Origin: Saccharomycopsis malanga
Lineage: Eukaryota; Ascomycota; Saccharomycetes; Ascoideales; Saccharomycopsidaceae
NCBI GenBank assembly: GCA_004014935.1
Contig: CP025323.1
Span: forward strand, 372,001 to 436,000
Reading direction: 5' to 3'
DNA length: 64,000 nucleotides
In this document: positions 9,330 through 19,035 of the stretch, piece by piece
Layout: every line of letters begins with the position of its first letter
Position numbering within the stretch: position 1 is the first letter of the stretch
The notes under the pieces: model-generated
What the model was told of the DNA's origin: nothing
The model's database searches: none
What the model saw: only the letters and a program-made list of their open reading frames with translations
Made by a program: the position numbers and the translations under genes

Positions 9330-10195
9330 ATACATGGTTGTCAGGATGTTGCTGCTGTATATAGATAATAGGTAGGGGTCATAATGTTATGTTTTTTGAA
9401 AGTGTAAAGGTGTAGATCATCGAGGATAATTATCATGCCATATAAAAAAGTAAAGTAAAGCTGAATATCATAGTTGATAAATGGATAGCAATATCGAAGC
9501 ACGAACTGCGAACTACAAGTGGTTCTTACAGCATGTTCGCCAAGTGGCGGTTGAAGAGTGTACAAGTACAAATATTTTACATGGATATTTATTGAAGAAA
9601 AACTTGGTCAAAGACAGGAAAATTTAACATAACACATATTTATGAAATTTATAAAACTTCTTTGTGATGTTTTGAGCTTGAGTTTAATAAGTGTAAAAGC
9701 TTTACCAATTTGATTACTTCCATAATCGCACATTGGAAAAATGGGAAATCGAGAAAATTAAGGTGTTTCAAAGCTTTATTAGATGTAGCGCCTACAGGTG
9801 AAACTGCCATAAACCAATTATAAATGATCAATTATAGGCATAAGATGTGAGGAGAACAAATCAGAGAGCAACATTCAGATTATTTCAGATTACCAGTGTA
9901 CTGACCATAAGAAAACATCCAATTTTCTTCATTTGAATCATCGTCTCTGGGCAAGATACTTCGGCGACTAGTAGTCTCAGGAAAACTAAAAAGACCTAAC
10001 AGGCTCAAGGGTGAGTCGATTACGATCAAAAGGACATGATTGGGTTTTCCTCACTGGGTTTTACCATGTCCCTAGCGCGTATATACGAAACTGATATGTA
10101 TAGGGCTCGAAATATCACATATTATTATTATGATAGTTTTAAAGCAACCTGTATCAATATCTTATTGTACAACGTGAGCTTATACATAAGATCTA
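9330..10195. other. Convergent gap MRPL39/YEH with dispersed repeat copy A
   Basis: About 865 bases between two 3' ends. Short ORFs are low-complexity and unrecognised. The right part (9934-10117) holds copy A of the dispersed repeat; the left part shows nothing I recognise. Confidence 0.6.
9934..10117 (+). repeat. Dispersed repeat family, copy A
   Basis: This stretch aligns by eye with the reverse complement of 11724-11941 (copy B), with segments in the same order: a TCGTC..TGGG start, CTAGTAGTCTCAG, CTAAAAAGACCTAA, GCTCAAGGGT, TCGATTACG, then a GGGTTTTCC..GGGTTTTACCA pair, CGTATATACG and a closing GGGCTCGAAATATCA. Its 3' half also matches 20817-20890 (copy C). The sequence is noncoding and the copies are diverged, so it is old. 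Nature unknown: a solo terminal repeat of a retroelement, a short non-autonomous element or a Pol III-derived repeat are all possible. Confidence 0.65.
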
Positions 10196-11566
10196 TCACT
10201 CACTTTGCAATGAGTTTAGGAAATCAATTAAAGGCTCCCCAATTGTCTGTAACACATCTTTTGCCCAAAGTACGTCCAAATGAGAGTATTCAGGTAAAAC
10301 TTTAAAGTAGAAGTTTTGCAACTGAGGCTCGTAGTGTTCAAAATGGTCAAGAAGCAAATCACAATCAACCAAGTTGTCTCTGCCAGGAACAAACAAGTAG
10401 ATAGGAGGGGTTTCGTTATCAAACCATTGCACATTGTCTTTGAAAATGGTTTTGGAGTTTGAGTAAAAACCATTACTATTAAGCCACCAAAGCATAAGCT
10501 GAGAACTTATATATACCGGAGAGAAAATAAAATGGCGCGTTCTATAACGCGAATCCCAAAGAGAATCGTCCCAGTCAAACAAGAAATTGAACATGGAATA
10601 ACTCAAAAATCCGAACATTCTGGTTTCTACAAGCACAGAACGCATTGACATCATTATGGGCATAAAGGAATGTATACCAAAAAAGTATTTAAACTGGCTC
10701 AGTGGCAAAAAATTCATGAATTTGATAAACAACTTTGTTCGAAGAAGTTTACCACCAAACACTGCTGGCGCAAGGGCTACAAAACAGCTCAACTTGTCAT
10801 TAAGACGGTTGTTGAAAGACGCCACATTTTTAGACAAAAGAGCAAGGAACGTCTGGGTGGTCCCTTGGGAATGTGCTACCAAGGCAACCTTTTTGAAAGG
10901 CGATCGTGTAAGTATATAGTCAATAATCGCTGGCAAATCGTACTTTGCCATATCATAAATGTTCCAATTCCACATGTTAGGATCATCTGGAGATAAATAG
11001 ACATGTTGTGGAACGAACCCACAACGGTTATTACCTAGCCATACATCAAAACCTTGGCGATGTAGGTAAAAACATATAGAGTCAGGGCCTGAGGATGCAT
11101 ATGCACCAGACGACTGAAGCAACCCATGAAGCAATAATACAGGTTTACGCTTTGCAAGATCTTCTTCCAGTTCATGGGGATCAACAACTCTTTGTAAGTT
11201 TATGATGAAGCCATCATCGGTAGTCACTTTATACTCCAATAGTCTGAGATTGTTGATCTCAAAATAGTATGACAATCGAGGCACAAGTTTTCTTTCTATA
11301 TTACTTAAAGGCGACGGCAGTCGAGGATTTGGCTTAAAATATAAATACACAGACCGATATAGCGACCTTATGATTGCAAAAAACATCAAAACTGTGAGAA
11401 AGAGAAACGAACTGATTGCTGATGTGATCTTGAACGTAAGTATTTTTGTCTTACTGTAGTGAAGCTTTTCATGAATATACAACGGTTGCTCATGTATAGG
11501 ATGATGTACAAGGTTTGCATCGCTTCCTTGGCTACCGCCATCGGTTTGCGGCGTCATTCGCTCCAT
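10196..11566 (-). CDS. Membrane-anchored steryl ester hydrolase (YEH1/YEH2 type)
   Basis: A 456-residue acid-lipase-family enzyme expected to hydrolyse steryl esters, releasing sterol and fatty acid, at lipid droplets or the plasma membrane. A single membrane segment lies at about residues 47-68 (SAISSFLFLTVLMFFAII). The lipase core follows: HGLLQSSGAYASSGPDS with the oxyanion His, DVWLGNNRCGF, and the nucleophile motif AHSQGTTQTFLAL. An Asp in DNLVDCDLL and a His in YSHLDVLWAKD near the C terminus complete the likely triad. It matches Yeh1/Yeh2 better than Tgl1 through the LQSSG and SQGTTQ blocks, but is shorter than those (about 540-570). It is bracketed by two inverted copies of a dispersed repeat. 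Confidence 0.88.
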   Translation of the reverse strand: MERMTPQTDGGSQGSDANLVHHPIHEQPLYIHEKLHYSKTKILTFKITSAISSFLFLTVLMFFAIIRSLYRSVYLYFKPNPRLPSPLSNIERKLVPRLSYYFEINNLRLLEYKVTTDDGFIINLQRVVDPHELEEDLAKRKPVLLLHGLLQSSGAYASSGPDSICFYLHRQGFDVWLGNNRCGFVPQHVYLSPDDPNMWNWNIYDMAKYDLPAIIDYILTRSPFKKVALVAHSQGTTQTFLALLSKNVASFNNRLNDKLSCFVALAPAVFGGKLLRTKLFIKFMNFLPLSQFKYFFGIHSFMPIMMSMRSVLVETRMFGFLSYSMFNFLFDWDDSLWDSRYRTRHFIFSPVYISSQLMLWWLNSNGFYSNSKTIFKDNVQWFDNETPPIYLFVPGRDNLVDCDLLLDHFEHYEPQLQNFYFKVLPEYSHLDVLWAKDVLQTIGEPLIDFLNSLQSE

Positions 11567-11723
11567 TTTTTATTATTCTATGTCAGTATATCAATCATAA
11601 AGAATCGGAATCTATGAAAAATGTTAAAATTGTCATGTTGTACAGGTATTTTTTGCTGCCCTACAATGATATGCACCCGCCAAACCGGTATATGCTGATG
11701 AACAAAAAAAACATAAGATTATC

Positions 11724-11941
11724 TGATATTTCGAGCCCAGTACAGGCAGCCCCATATATACACGCTTTGTTTGAAGGGACTTGATAGAACCCGGCGGGGG
11801 AAATCTTAGTTTATGTCCCATTTATCATCGTAAAAGCAGTGAGTAAGAGTTCCCGTAATCGGGAATCGAACCCTTGAGTCTATTAGGTCTTTTTAGCTTT
11901 ACTGAGACTACTAGCCAAATATTCTTCCCAACGGCGACAAG
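11724..11941 (-). repeat. Dispersed repeat family, copy B (with Pol III box B)
   Basis: Reads on the minus strand, inverted relative to copy A. It contains a perfect RNA polymerase III B box, GGTTCGATTCC (11862-11872), an A-box-like TGGCTAGTAG about 45 bases before it, a perfect 6-bp hairpin TTCCCG-TAAT-CGGGAA (11850-11865), and just past its end a run of eight Ts (11704-11711), a good Pol III terminator. It does not fold as a tRNA: the acceptor strands do not pair. A Pol III noncoding RNA, a tRNA-derived short element or an old terminal repeat would each fit part of this. Confidence 0.6.
11862..11872 (-). promoter_or_regulatory. Perfect Pol III B-box sequence
   Basis: GGTTCGATTCC on the minus strand matches the TFIIIC B-box consensus GGTTCGANTCC at every position, inside repeat copy B. 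The corresponding stretch of copy A has lost it. Chance occurrence cannot be excluded. Confidence 0.5.
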
Positions 11942-12170
11942 TACATAATGATAAACATCCAAGTTTAAGTCAATTTAAACCTAGATTGATTTCAACCAAA
12001 AGTATATTATAAGCTAAATTTTTAAAAAAGTGATGTTGCATATAAAGGCCACATGGCCTACAACAATGTTTGAAAGGCTATATAATTTAAGTTTATTGGG
12101 ATACTACAGTTGAGATTCCTCTTTCAAAGCGATTTATGTCTATAGAACAAACAAATTGTACATTGTATCC

Positions 12171-13433
12171 TTATTGTATTCTTCTTTTTTTCAAAATAAA
12201 TTTTTCGTTCTGTTCTTCAGCACTGCTCATTTTAGGCCGCTCACTGAGAGGAACGTATTTTCCCATCACTTTACCTTTACCGTCACCGACATTAATAATG
12301 ACTTTATTATTAGTATCGTTGTGATATTTTTCCTGTAGTTTGAGCATGTCTTCGCTCAAAATATTATTGATGTTGTTCTTAACTTCGAAATCAAGCCACC
12401 TTTCATACACAGAAGTATCTTTCCAGGCGATCGTTTTCCATTCCACATTATCAGAAAATTTACAGTCATAAAGAATCAACGGTATATCGTTGGCCATGTT
12501 GTAAACAGGACGCTGTGGATTTACTTCCACGTCAAAGAGATTGTCAATGATTTCAGGTTTCTCTAATCGGCCTCCTACCAAAAAAAGAATGGCAATCATA
12601 CAACGCACTTGATGCCATAGGAAAGCACTACCCTTAAGATCAAACACGTAAAACTCGTCATTATATGGCAAAATAGCTGATGAGAGTATTGTACGGGTGA
12701 AATTTTTTATTTGTTTAGAACCGTCAATCTTGCAGAAATTTCGAAAATCATGGTTGCCCTCATACTTCTTCGCCGCAATCATCATGGAATCTATATCCAA
12801 GTCCTGCTTATGAAATAGATACTTGTAATGGCGGTATTGGCAACTAAATCTGGCATCAAAACCTGTGGGTGGACGCATGCATACTGCTTTAAACCGAATA
12901 TCTTTAGGAACAAGCTTATTCAAGATGTGTAAGTATTTGATTTCTTTTTCATCATTTGCCGGATCCTTCTGGTCCTCTTCGCTTAAATTCGAGCGTACTC
13001 TAAGAGAGATAACTTGATTCATTGCACTGACACCTTTGTCGGTCCGTCCACACCTACTGAAGTAAAAATCTTTAGGATCCAATGACGGAATCATTCTTGC
13101 CTTGTATAATGCCTCAATTATTGTTTCTTCAACAGTAGGAAGGGCAGTCTTATGGTTCTGAATTGCTAATCCATTATAATTCCAACCAAGATAGGAAAAC
13201 TTCAATGCCAAGAATCTTGTTGAATATTTACTGAAGTCAAACTCTTTAATCTTTTTCTCAAATCCACGGTCCTTTTTACCATCTACTGACTCTATCTTAG
13301 ATTTCTCCAATTCAAGTATTTTTTTTATAAGATCTTCTTTGCTCCACTGATTGTAGTCTAATATTTGAGTTTTTGAACTGCCCATTTTGAATACCCTATA
13401 TATGCTGCTTAAAATCCCCTTCTCAAATTTCAT
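12171..13433 (-). CDS. DEG1: tRNA pseudouridine(38/39) synthase Deg1/Pus3
   Basis: Converts uridines 38 and 39 of tRNA anticodon stems to pseudouridine, in the cytosol and in mitochondria. The TruA-family catalytic block FSRCGRTDKGVSAMNQVISL is present with the catalytic Asp in RTDKG, together with LGWNYNGLA, GFDARFSC, FRNFCKIDGSKQI and the C-terminal GSAFLWHQVRCMIAILFLVG. Length is about 420 residues against 442 in S. cerevisiae. Three in-frame ATGs (13454, 13433, 13385) are possible. I chose 13433; the last gives MGSSKTQILDYNQWSKEDL, and the extra 16 residues of the longer form are basic and hydrophobic. Upstream TTG codons were ignored. Divergent from MDM20. Confidence 0.93.
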   Translation of the reverse strand: MKFEKGILSSIYRVFKMGSSKTQILDYNQWSKEDLIKKILELEKSKIESVDGKKDRGFEKKIKEFDFSKYSTRFLALKFSYLGWNYNGLAIQNHKTALPTVEETIIEALYKARMIPSLDPKDFYFSRCGRTDKGVSAMNQVISLRVRSNLSEEDQKDPANDEKEIKYLHILNKLVPKDIRFKAVCMRPPTGFDARFSCQYRHYKYLFHKQDLDIDSMMIAAKKYEGNHDFRNFCKIDGSKQIKNFTRTILSSAILPYNDEFYVFDLKGSAFLWHQVRCMIAILFLVGGRLEKPEIIDNLFDVEVNPQRPVYNMANDIPLILYDCKFSDNVEWKTIAWKDTSVYERWLDFEVKNNINNILSEDMLKLQEKYHNDTNNKVIINVGDGKGKVMGKYVPLSERPKMSSAEEQNEKFILKKRRIQ

Positions 13434-13774
13434 TCCTCCTATTATAAGTACCATATAGGATGGTATGGTATGCAACCTCGTATAAGCGCTTTTGAAAACC
13501 GCCTTTTAGTCTTACAGATCCTTAAGCCCTCTATAAAACATGATCTTATCCTCTCCTTGAAAGGCTTATACTGAAAAATTTCATTATACCAGAAGCCCTG
13601 ACCACTCCTCCAAAAAATTTGTTTTTTACACTTACAGAGGGTCAAAATGCTTTAAATATTGAAAAATGTCAGAGGAGGATGCATACAATTTTTTACATCT
13701 ATACCAGGTAAATTCAAATCCCCTGTTATTCTATCAATTGCACTAATTCTTTGGTAACTATTAGTATAGGCAGA
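13434..13774. other. Divergent promoter DEG1/MDM20
   Basis: About 340 bases between divergent starts. The left edge depends on which DEG1 ATG is used. A TATATA element lies at 13398-13403, inside the longer DEG1 reading frame, which would suit transcription starting ahead of the 13385 ATG. Nothing else recognised. Confidence 0.5.
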
Positions 13775-16579
13775 ATGGCTAACAAGGTAGAATCATTCTA
13801 CAGCGCCCTCGAGGCGGAGAATTTTAAAATAGCGAATCAGACGCTTTCCAAGCTTATTACCAAAAAGCCAGACTCTGTACATTATCAATTGCTTTCCTGT
13901 TGGTACGATATTGTGGTTAAACATGACTTTGAAGGGCCAAATCAACAGACAGTTGATTTACTTGCTGATCCAAAAAATTACAACCAATTGGTTAATAATG
14001 AGATTTTGAAATTGATCTTGGATATTTTCATACATTCTAATCATACTGCTGACATTTCCAAAGTGTACGAAACGCTACTCAAAAAACAGCCACTGAATAT
14101 AAATCTTATAAATAACTGGTTTCAAACCTCGTTGATGCATTTAAATGTCTCAGCGCTTCAAAAGGCATCTTTTCATTTGCAGAAAGTCAAAGCAGCCTCA
14201 TCGTCTGTTAAGTCTTCGGAAAAACGCTCTGCAGTGTTTACGGCCGCATTTAGTTATTACCTCGCCGCTTCCTCTAGTAGCAATCCATTAGAAAAACAAT
14301 TGTTCCCTAAGTTAGGGCTCAAGCTATTAGAATCACTGGAGCCATTGAAAACCGATCAAGAAGTGTTTGTAAAAATAAAATTGTTAACTCTTTGTAACGA
14401 CAATAGCACAGCTCTTAGCATTATTGAAAAGGTACTTCTTACTAAAAAATTCAATGAGGTTGATTTATCGTTAGTGTTGATCTACGTCGAGTTGCTCAGT
14501 AAGACTAAAAAGTATGATCAATTATATAGCTTCACTCATGATGTGATTTTTAATGTTAGATTTGATGATTACAACTTCTGGAATTATTTGATTTTAGCCG
14601 CTTTCAAAACAAAAAAAGAAGGTGCACTTTTAAAAGAGATTTACTCTGTATTTGTTGAAGCAGAAAACCTTTCTAGAAATGTGTCTCTTGTGTTGATCAA
14701 CTATGGATTTTTGACTGAAGACATTGACTTTGTGAAAATTAATCTCATCAAATACTTCAGCGTTTATGGAAGTAAGAAATCAGCTTACGCCGACTTGGTA
14801 AAGTATGTTAAGAATTTTAACAAGCTTGCTACAGGTCTTGAAAGCTGGTTCGTTGATGATTTGCTCACTGAAATGGTTTATAAAGAAGAGCTTGGGTTTC
14901 CTGGAAGGCTCAATGGTGAGGGTGACGTAACCATCCAGCAGGTAACCAAGTTGGTGAATATCCAAAAGTTTATGTTCCTGCTCAATGAAAAAAATCACTG
15001 GAATAGTGCAGAAGGCATCCAAGAATATATAGAGCTTAACACCAAACTTTATAACTACGCGTTTTCAAGTTATCTCCTAAGTCATAAAGAGGAGATGAAA
15101 AATGACTATTTTGTGGGTAATGAACTTATGCTATTAAATCTTCAAGTCCTGCTTACATACGACTTTTCTGTTGAAAATGTTATTAAGCAAGTTGTTATCT
15201 TGAAGCATATTCTTTCTACTTCTCCTCAAGATTTTCTCGTCAAGGTTTGGCTCATCAAGCTTTATAATTATTTGAATCTTCCGAATTTGGCCTTGCTGGT
15301 TTTTCAAACTTTGGGAATAAAAAATGTACAGCTTGACACATTGTCACATTATCTCTCTACAAGATTGACTACCAGATACCCTGAACCGCATTATTTCAAC
15401 TCTACAGTAGCCAACACATTAAAATTTCATACCAGGGAAGTATCAATGGACTATTTGATCTTCTTTACAGAAAAATGTTATGAAGATGGATCTTATACGA
15501 AAATCGAAAAAAATATTGAGTTTCTCAAAAAGATAGAATCTAGTTACGAAAAGTACTACTCTCTTTATGAAGACCTATTTCAAAAAATGTTGTTAGGACA
15601 ACCTTTCAAAGATAGCAAAAAACGTAACTTTGATTATTTGAACATCATAAAATTGAATCAATTTAATAATGTAGCTCATGTTGATGGCCCTGTGAAAGAT
15701 AGTGATACCGACTTTCCAAATAACTGGGTCCTTTCGTTCAACACCAGTGGGGAATTAGATGATGGCCGTAAGGATGATTTTGATATAAACTATTCTGATA
15801 ATAGAGATTATGACACACAATGGACTGGGGCTGCTGGCCATGTCATTCCAATCTTGGAGTCCAATATTAGCACTGGACCTAAACCTGGAGAGCATTACTT
15901 GAGACTACAGAATCTAAAAATATGGTTACTTGCATTGCCTACTGCAAATTTAGAAAATGAGGAGACAAAACGTTTATTTGCTGCTTTTATGAAATTGTAT
16001 AGAATGTCAAAGTTAGATCAATTTACCAGAGTTGAACAGCTTGAGTTACATATTTTGGTCCATTTCTGGCAATTTGTTTCTTTTGCTCACTCTAGCAAAG
16101 GAAAAAACAATACAGAAGGTAAAACTTATTTGTTGAATCTTAAAGAGAACCTAAATGAGTTAATCGCATTATTTAAAACGACTATTGGTACTAGTGCAAA
16201 TAATGCTTTCACATGGGAATGGGCTCACAATTATATTGTTGCCATTGCAACATACAAACAATTCAATCGCATTTATGATCTTTCTAAAAAACAGTTTCCT
16301 ACGCTTTTCAATCACTCTTCGCCTTTTGCCAAAGATATCGCAGGGTCTATAGTTGCAAATTTGCAGGTCTTTGGAAAACTTATTCGTAAATCTTATGATG
16401 AACAAGCGCTAAAGCAGACTCGTGTGAAAACCGCGACGTGGCTCAGTAAAGTAAAAGAACAATTCTTAAGTGACAGCACACTTAAGCAAATTGGTGTTAA
16501 AGGTTCACTTATCGAAGATGTGTTTGAAAGTTTAAAAGATGAACACCAAAAAGTTGTCAATGTTTTAAATAAGTTGTAA
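13775..16579 (+). CDS. MDM20: NatB N-terminal acetyltransferase auxiliary subunit Mdm20
   Basis: Ribosome-anchoring, non-catalytic partner of Nat3 in NatB, which acetylates nascent N termini beginning Met-Asp/Glu/Asn/Gln and is needed for actin cables and mitochondrial inheritance. The 934-residue protein is an alpha-helical TPR-like superhelix. Matches to S. cerevisiae Mdm20 (796 residues) that I recognise include the region VKVWLIKLYNYLNL..LGIKNVQLDTLSHY, the SDNRDY segment and a C-terminal leucine-rich helix ending NVLNKL. The start is the ATG at 13775 (MANKVESFYSALEAENF); the frame extends to a TTG at 13751, which I do not think is used. Divergent from DEG1, convergent with SSH4. Confidence 0.88.
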   Translation: MANKVESFYSALEAENFKIANQTLSKLITKKPDSVHYQLLSCWYDIVVKHDFEGPNQQTVDLLADPKNYNQLVNNEILKLILDIFIHSNHTADISKVYETLLKKQPLNINLINNWFQTSLMHLNVSALQKASFHLQKVKAASSSVKSSEKRSAVFTAAFSYYLAASSSSNPLEKQLFPKLGLKLLESLEPLKTDQEVFVKIKLLTLCNDNSTALSIIEKVLLTKKFNEVDLSLVLIYVELLSKTKKYDQLYSFTHDVIFNVRFDDYNFWNYLILAAFKTKKEGALLKEIYSVFVEAENLSRNVSLVLINYGFLTEDIDFVKINLIKYFSVYGSKKSAYADLVKYVKNFNKLATGLESWFVDDLLTEMVYKEELGFPGRLNGEGDVTIQQVTKLVNIQKFMFLLNEKNHWNSAEGIQEYIELNTKLYNYAFSSYLLSHKEEMKNDYFVGNELMLLNLQVLLTYDFSVENVIKQVVILKHILSTSPQDFLVKVWLIKLYNYLNLPNLALLVFQTLGIKNVQLDTLSHYLSTRLTTRYPEPHYFNSTVANTLKFHTREVSMDYLIFFTEKCYEDGSYTKIEKNIEFLKKIESSYEKYYSLYEDLFQKMLLGQPFKDSKKRNFDYLNIIKLNQFNNVAHVDGPVKDSDTDFPNNWVLSFNTSGELDDGRKDDFDINYSDNRDYDTQWTGAAGHVIPILESNISTGPKPGEHYLRLQNLKIWLLALPTANLENEETKRLFAAFMKLYRMSKLDQFTRVEQLELHILVHFWQFVSFAHSSKGKNNTEGKTYLLNLKENLNELIALFKTTIGTSANNAFTWEWAHNYIVAIATYKQFNRIYDLSKKQFPTLFNHSSPFAKDIAGSIVANLQVFGKLIRKSYDEQALKQTRVKTATWLSKVKEQFLSDSTLKQIGVKGSLIEDVFESLKDEHQKVVNVLNKL

Positions 16580-17112
16580 ATCGAAATTAGATGTTATTTT
16601 AAGATCGTTAAATTGAATTTACAGTGTAAGCACTCACATCAGCATATATTATACTTTCAAAAATAGCGTAAAAACATATACTTGAATTTCAAAAACTCAT
16701 GAACTAGCTTAAATTGTGTTTTAAGATTTATTGAACTGTTTTTAATGTTTGAGATGACAAAACTTGGTGTCTAGGCTGGAGTGAAAGTTGAACGAATCTA
16801 GTGCATTTTGCTGTGCTTAGCTACATAGCAGTTGAACAAATTATTGAAATACTCTATAATACAGCGTAGTAAGGACAAGGACAGATTGATGGCTTAAATG
16901 CTTGAAATTACTCGTACCTACAAAGAATTGAATCTATTAATTTGAACACAAAAAACTAGCGGAAAATAGAGTAAATAGGACATAACAAGGTGAACTAGAC
17001 ATGATTAGATAAAAAGCATATCATTGTAAAAAGCATAAACAGTTTGATAACGAAAAGTGTAACAATAGATTAGGTATCAAATAGGCTCAAGGAACAGGTA
17101 AGAGTGATTCAT
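16580..17112. other. Convergent gap MDM20/SSH4
   Basis: About 530 AT-rich bases with no ORF, RNA gene or repeat that I recognise; presumably 3' UTRs. Confidence 0.6.
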
Positions 17113-19035
17113 TTAAAAAGTAGTGCCTCTCAGTTTACCCTTTTTCTTCTTTTTATTTTTAGACTTTTTCTGATATCGTCTTTTACTGCTGGTTGGACTG
17201 AGCGGTGTAGTTGGTGTAGTTGATGGATTGTTTTGTGGAGGGGATGTATCTTTCAAGATCTTACCCATAGTGCCATTAGACAACTTCGGAAGTTTGCCAA
17301 TTTCGGAGGTCTTTTTGAAATCAGGAGGCATTGAATCGATATTATTGAATAACTGTGCGGAGGTACCTTCAGTATGACGATGAACGTCATTAGCTGAAGC
17401 ACTTTTATGGAATTGAGGGATCTCGCTATCACTTGTATCTTCAAAGCCATGAGCGGTAGAACGAAGTTCATAAAGACGTTGTTGTAAATCAATGTGAGAA
17501 TCTGGCGTTTCATGTTGAACGCTTTCGGAGTCATCCTGTTTTCCCAGAACAAACTTGGCCTCTTTGTTCGTAGCTGACGAGGATTGCGATGCTTCTTCTG
17601 GTGACGACGGGTAGCTTGGTGGATTGGATATAGGAATGGTTGACAGTTTTCCAGTTCCCTGGTAGTCCTGCTGCAGAGAAACTAACAACGGTGTATTTTC
17701 GTCAGCATTTCCAGACTTGTTAACAGCGCCAAAAAAGTCTTCTTGAGAGGGATAACTTGGAGGAATAGGGTCACCTCTAGCTATTAATGTGTAATCTTCT
17801 TCATTGTCAAGACCGTATGCCGGAGGAGCGCCTAAGGTACCAAAACTTTTGGCAAGGCCCCATTTCTTGACATTGGCCTCAATGAAGACAAATCCTAGTT
17901 GTCCCAAGTTGACTTGGAATTTGTAATTTGCACAATTATATGCACCAATGGCAGGATACAAGTTGAGTTTCATTCCATGGATAATGTCGTAAAGCTTTTT
18001 TCCGTTGCGGGTGAAGAAGACAGATCCTGTGGCTGGGCGGAAGCCTACTCCTACGACGTCACCCTCTGCTAGTTTTGGCAAAATGGTTGGTGCATTATCG
18101 AATGGTCGGCAAATGCGCACTTTGCCATTGTTTTCGTAAGAGACAGAATACTTGTTGAATCCAGGAAGTCTGAATGGAGGATAAGGCTTTGTGGTAAGCC
18201 CAATGTCAAACACCGGTTCTGTAGACTCCTGTAACAGACTTTTGTCTACTACTTCTTCACCAATATTAACATCAGTGTCGGCAGCATCGCCACTAGGCTC
18301 CTGCGAAGTTGCTGACGCTTCAGAGACCGCAGCTGCTGTGGCTTTGGCGGAATTGTAACCGGGAAGCTCGAAAAGCTTGACCTCAAAATATATTGTGTCT
18401 CTTTCTCTGTTTTTGATCGGAAGCGGAAGATTCAACAAAGCACAACTAGGATTGCTGGTGAGAAAAGTGATATCTGTCTTATCTTCCACTGTGAAGTTGG
18501 GGTTTAAAAACGCTCTGTCATCATGCGAAGCCGTCTGATCATGTTCAAACAGAAAAGCATGCAATCCGCGGTCGTCAATAAGCTGCTGCTGTAAAGGCGT
18601 TATCTGTTTTCCCATCTTCGTGAGATTGGGTGGATAAAGCTCTTCAAAGGACTTTGCCTTGCCATATAGCTGCTGGTCATATTGTGGTAATAGTGGTAGT
18701 AAACGCTCCTCTTCATCCCGAAGCGTCTCCTCATCAATAAACGATGGCTGACCGTTCGAAAGAATATGGAAGTTGGATGCTAGGAACAACGGCGATCCTG
18801 TGTCCAGGTTGTCAGGCCCGCCTGCATAGAGACATATAAAATACACTCCAATCACAAGCAATGCAATAACGAACGTCCCAAGTGATGAAGATAATATGAT
18901 AAGAAGAGCTATGTTGAAACCATTTCCGTCACTGCCCCAATCAATGTCACCGTTTCCCCCATCCACAAGTCCTTTCTCGTACACAGATACTGCCGTGGGC
19001 ACTATCTCCATGCTTATCCGGCCTATTGGCGCCAT
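17113..19035 (-). CDS. SSH4: Rsp5 ubiquitin-ligase adaptor with SPRY domain (Ssh4/Ear1 type)
   Basis: Single-pass endosomal or vacuolar membrane protein that recruits the Nedd4-type ligase Rsp5 to cargo for sorting into multivesicular bodies. In 640 residues: a short lumenal N terminus, one membrane helix at about 43-72 (IALLIILSSSLGTFVIALLV), a B30.2/SPRY domain from about 165 to 395 (RDTIYFEVKLFELPGY, VGVGFRPATGSVFFTRNGKK, YPAIGAYNCANYKFQVNLGQ), and a cytosolic tail with three PPxY motifs (PPAYG, PPSYPSQ, PPSYPSS) that would bind Rsp5 WW domains. The C terminus is Thr/Pro-rich then strongly Lys-rich. S. cerevisiae has the paralogues SSH4 and EAR1; this gene could represent either. Divergent from OST3. 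Confidence 0.88.
   Translation of the reverse strand: MAPIGRISMEIVPTAVSVYEKGLVDGGNGDIDWGSDGNGFNIALLIILSSSLGTFVIALLVIGVYFICLYAGGPDNLDTGSPLFLASNFHILSNGQPSFIDEETLRDEEERLLPLLPQYDQQLYGKAKSFEELYPPNLTKMGKQITPLQQQLIDDRGLHAFLFEHDQTASHDDRAFLNPNFTVEDKTDITFLTSNPSCALLNLPLPIKNRERDTIYFEVKLFELPGYNSAKATAAAVSEASATSQEPSGDAADTDVNIGEEVVDKSLLQESTEPVFDIGLTTKPYPPFRLPGFNKYSVSYENNGKVRICRPFDNAPTILPKLAEGDVVGVGFRPATGSVFFTRNGKKLYDIIHGMKLNLYPAIGAYNCANYKFQVNLGQLGFVFIEANVKKWGLAKSFGTLGAPPAYGLDNEEDYTLIARGDPIPPSYPSQEDFFGAVNKSGNADENTPLLVSLQQDYQGTGKLSTIPISNPPSYPSSPEEASQSSSATNKEAKFVLGKQDDSESVQHETPDSHIDLQQRLYELRSTAHGFEDTSDSEIPQFHKSASANDVHRHTEGTSAQLFNNIDSMPPDFKKTSEIGKLPKLSNGTMGKILKDTSPPQNNPSTTPTTPLSPTSSKRRYQKKSKNKKKKKGKLRGTTF

Larger units (their letters stand above)
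11567..12170. other. Gap between YEH-type gene and DEG1 with dispersed repeat copy B
   Basis: About 600 bases upstream of the YEH-type gene and downstream of DEG1. Most of it is copy B of the dispersed repeat (11724-11941), which may lie within the YEH promoter. No protein gene seen. Confidence 0.6.

Noticed and set aside
9934-11941. Calling the YEH gene and its flanking repeats a single composite mobile element.
   Set aside because: No transposase or target-site duplications were found, the copies are diverged, and the YEH gene is an ordinary yeast gene.
11851-11945. A tRNA gene on the minus strand, suggested by the perfect B box and an A-box-like word.
   Set aside because: The 5' and 3' acceptor strands do not pair, the T stem has two mismatches and no standard anticodon arm forms. 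Kept as a repeat with Pol III-like boxes.
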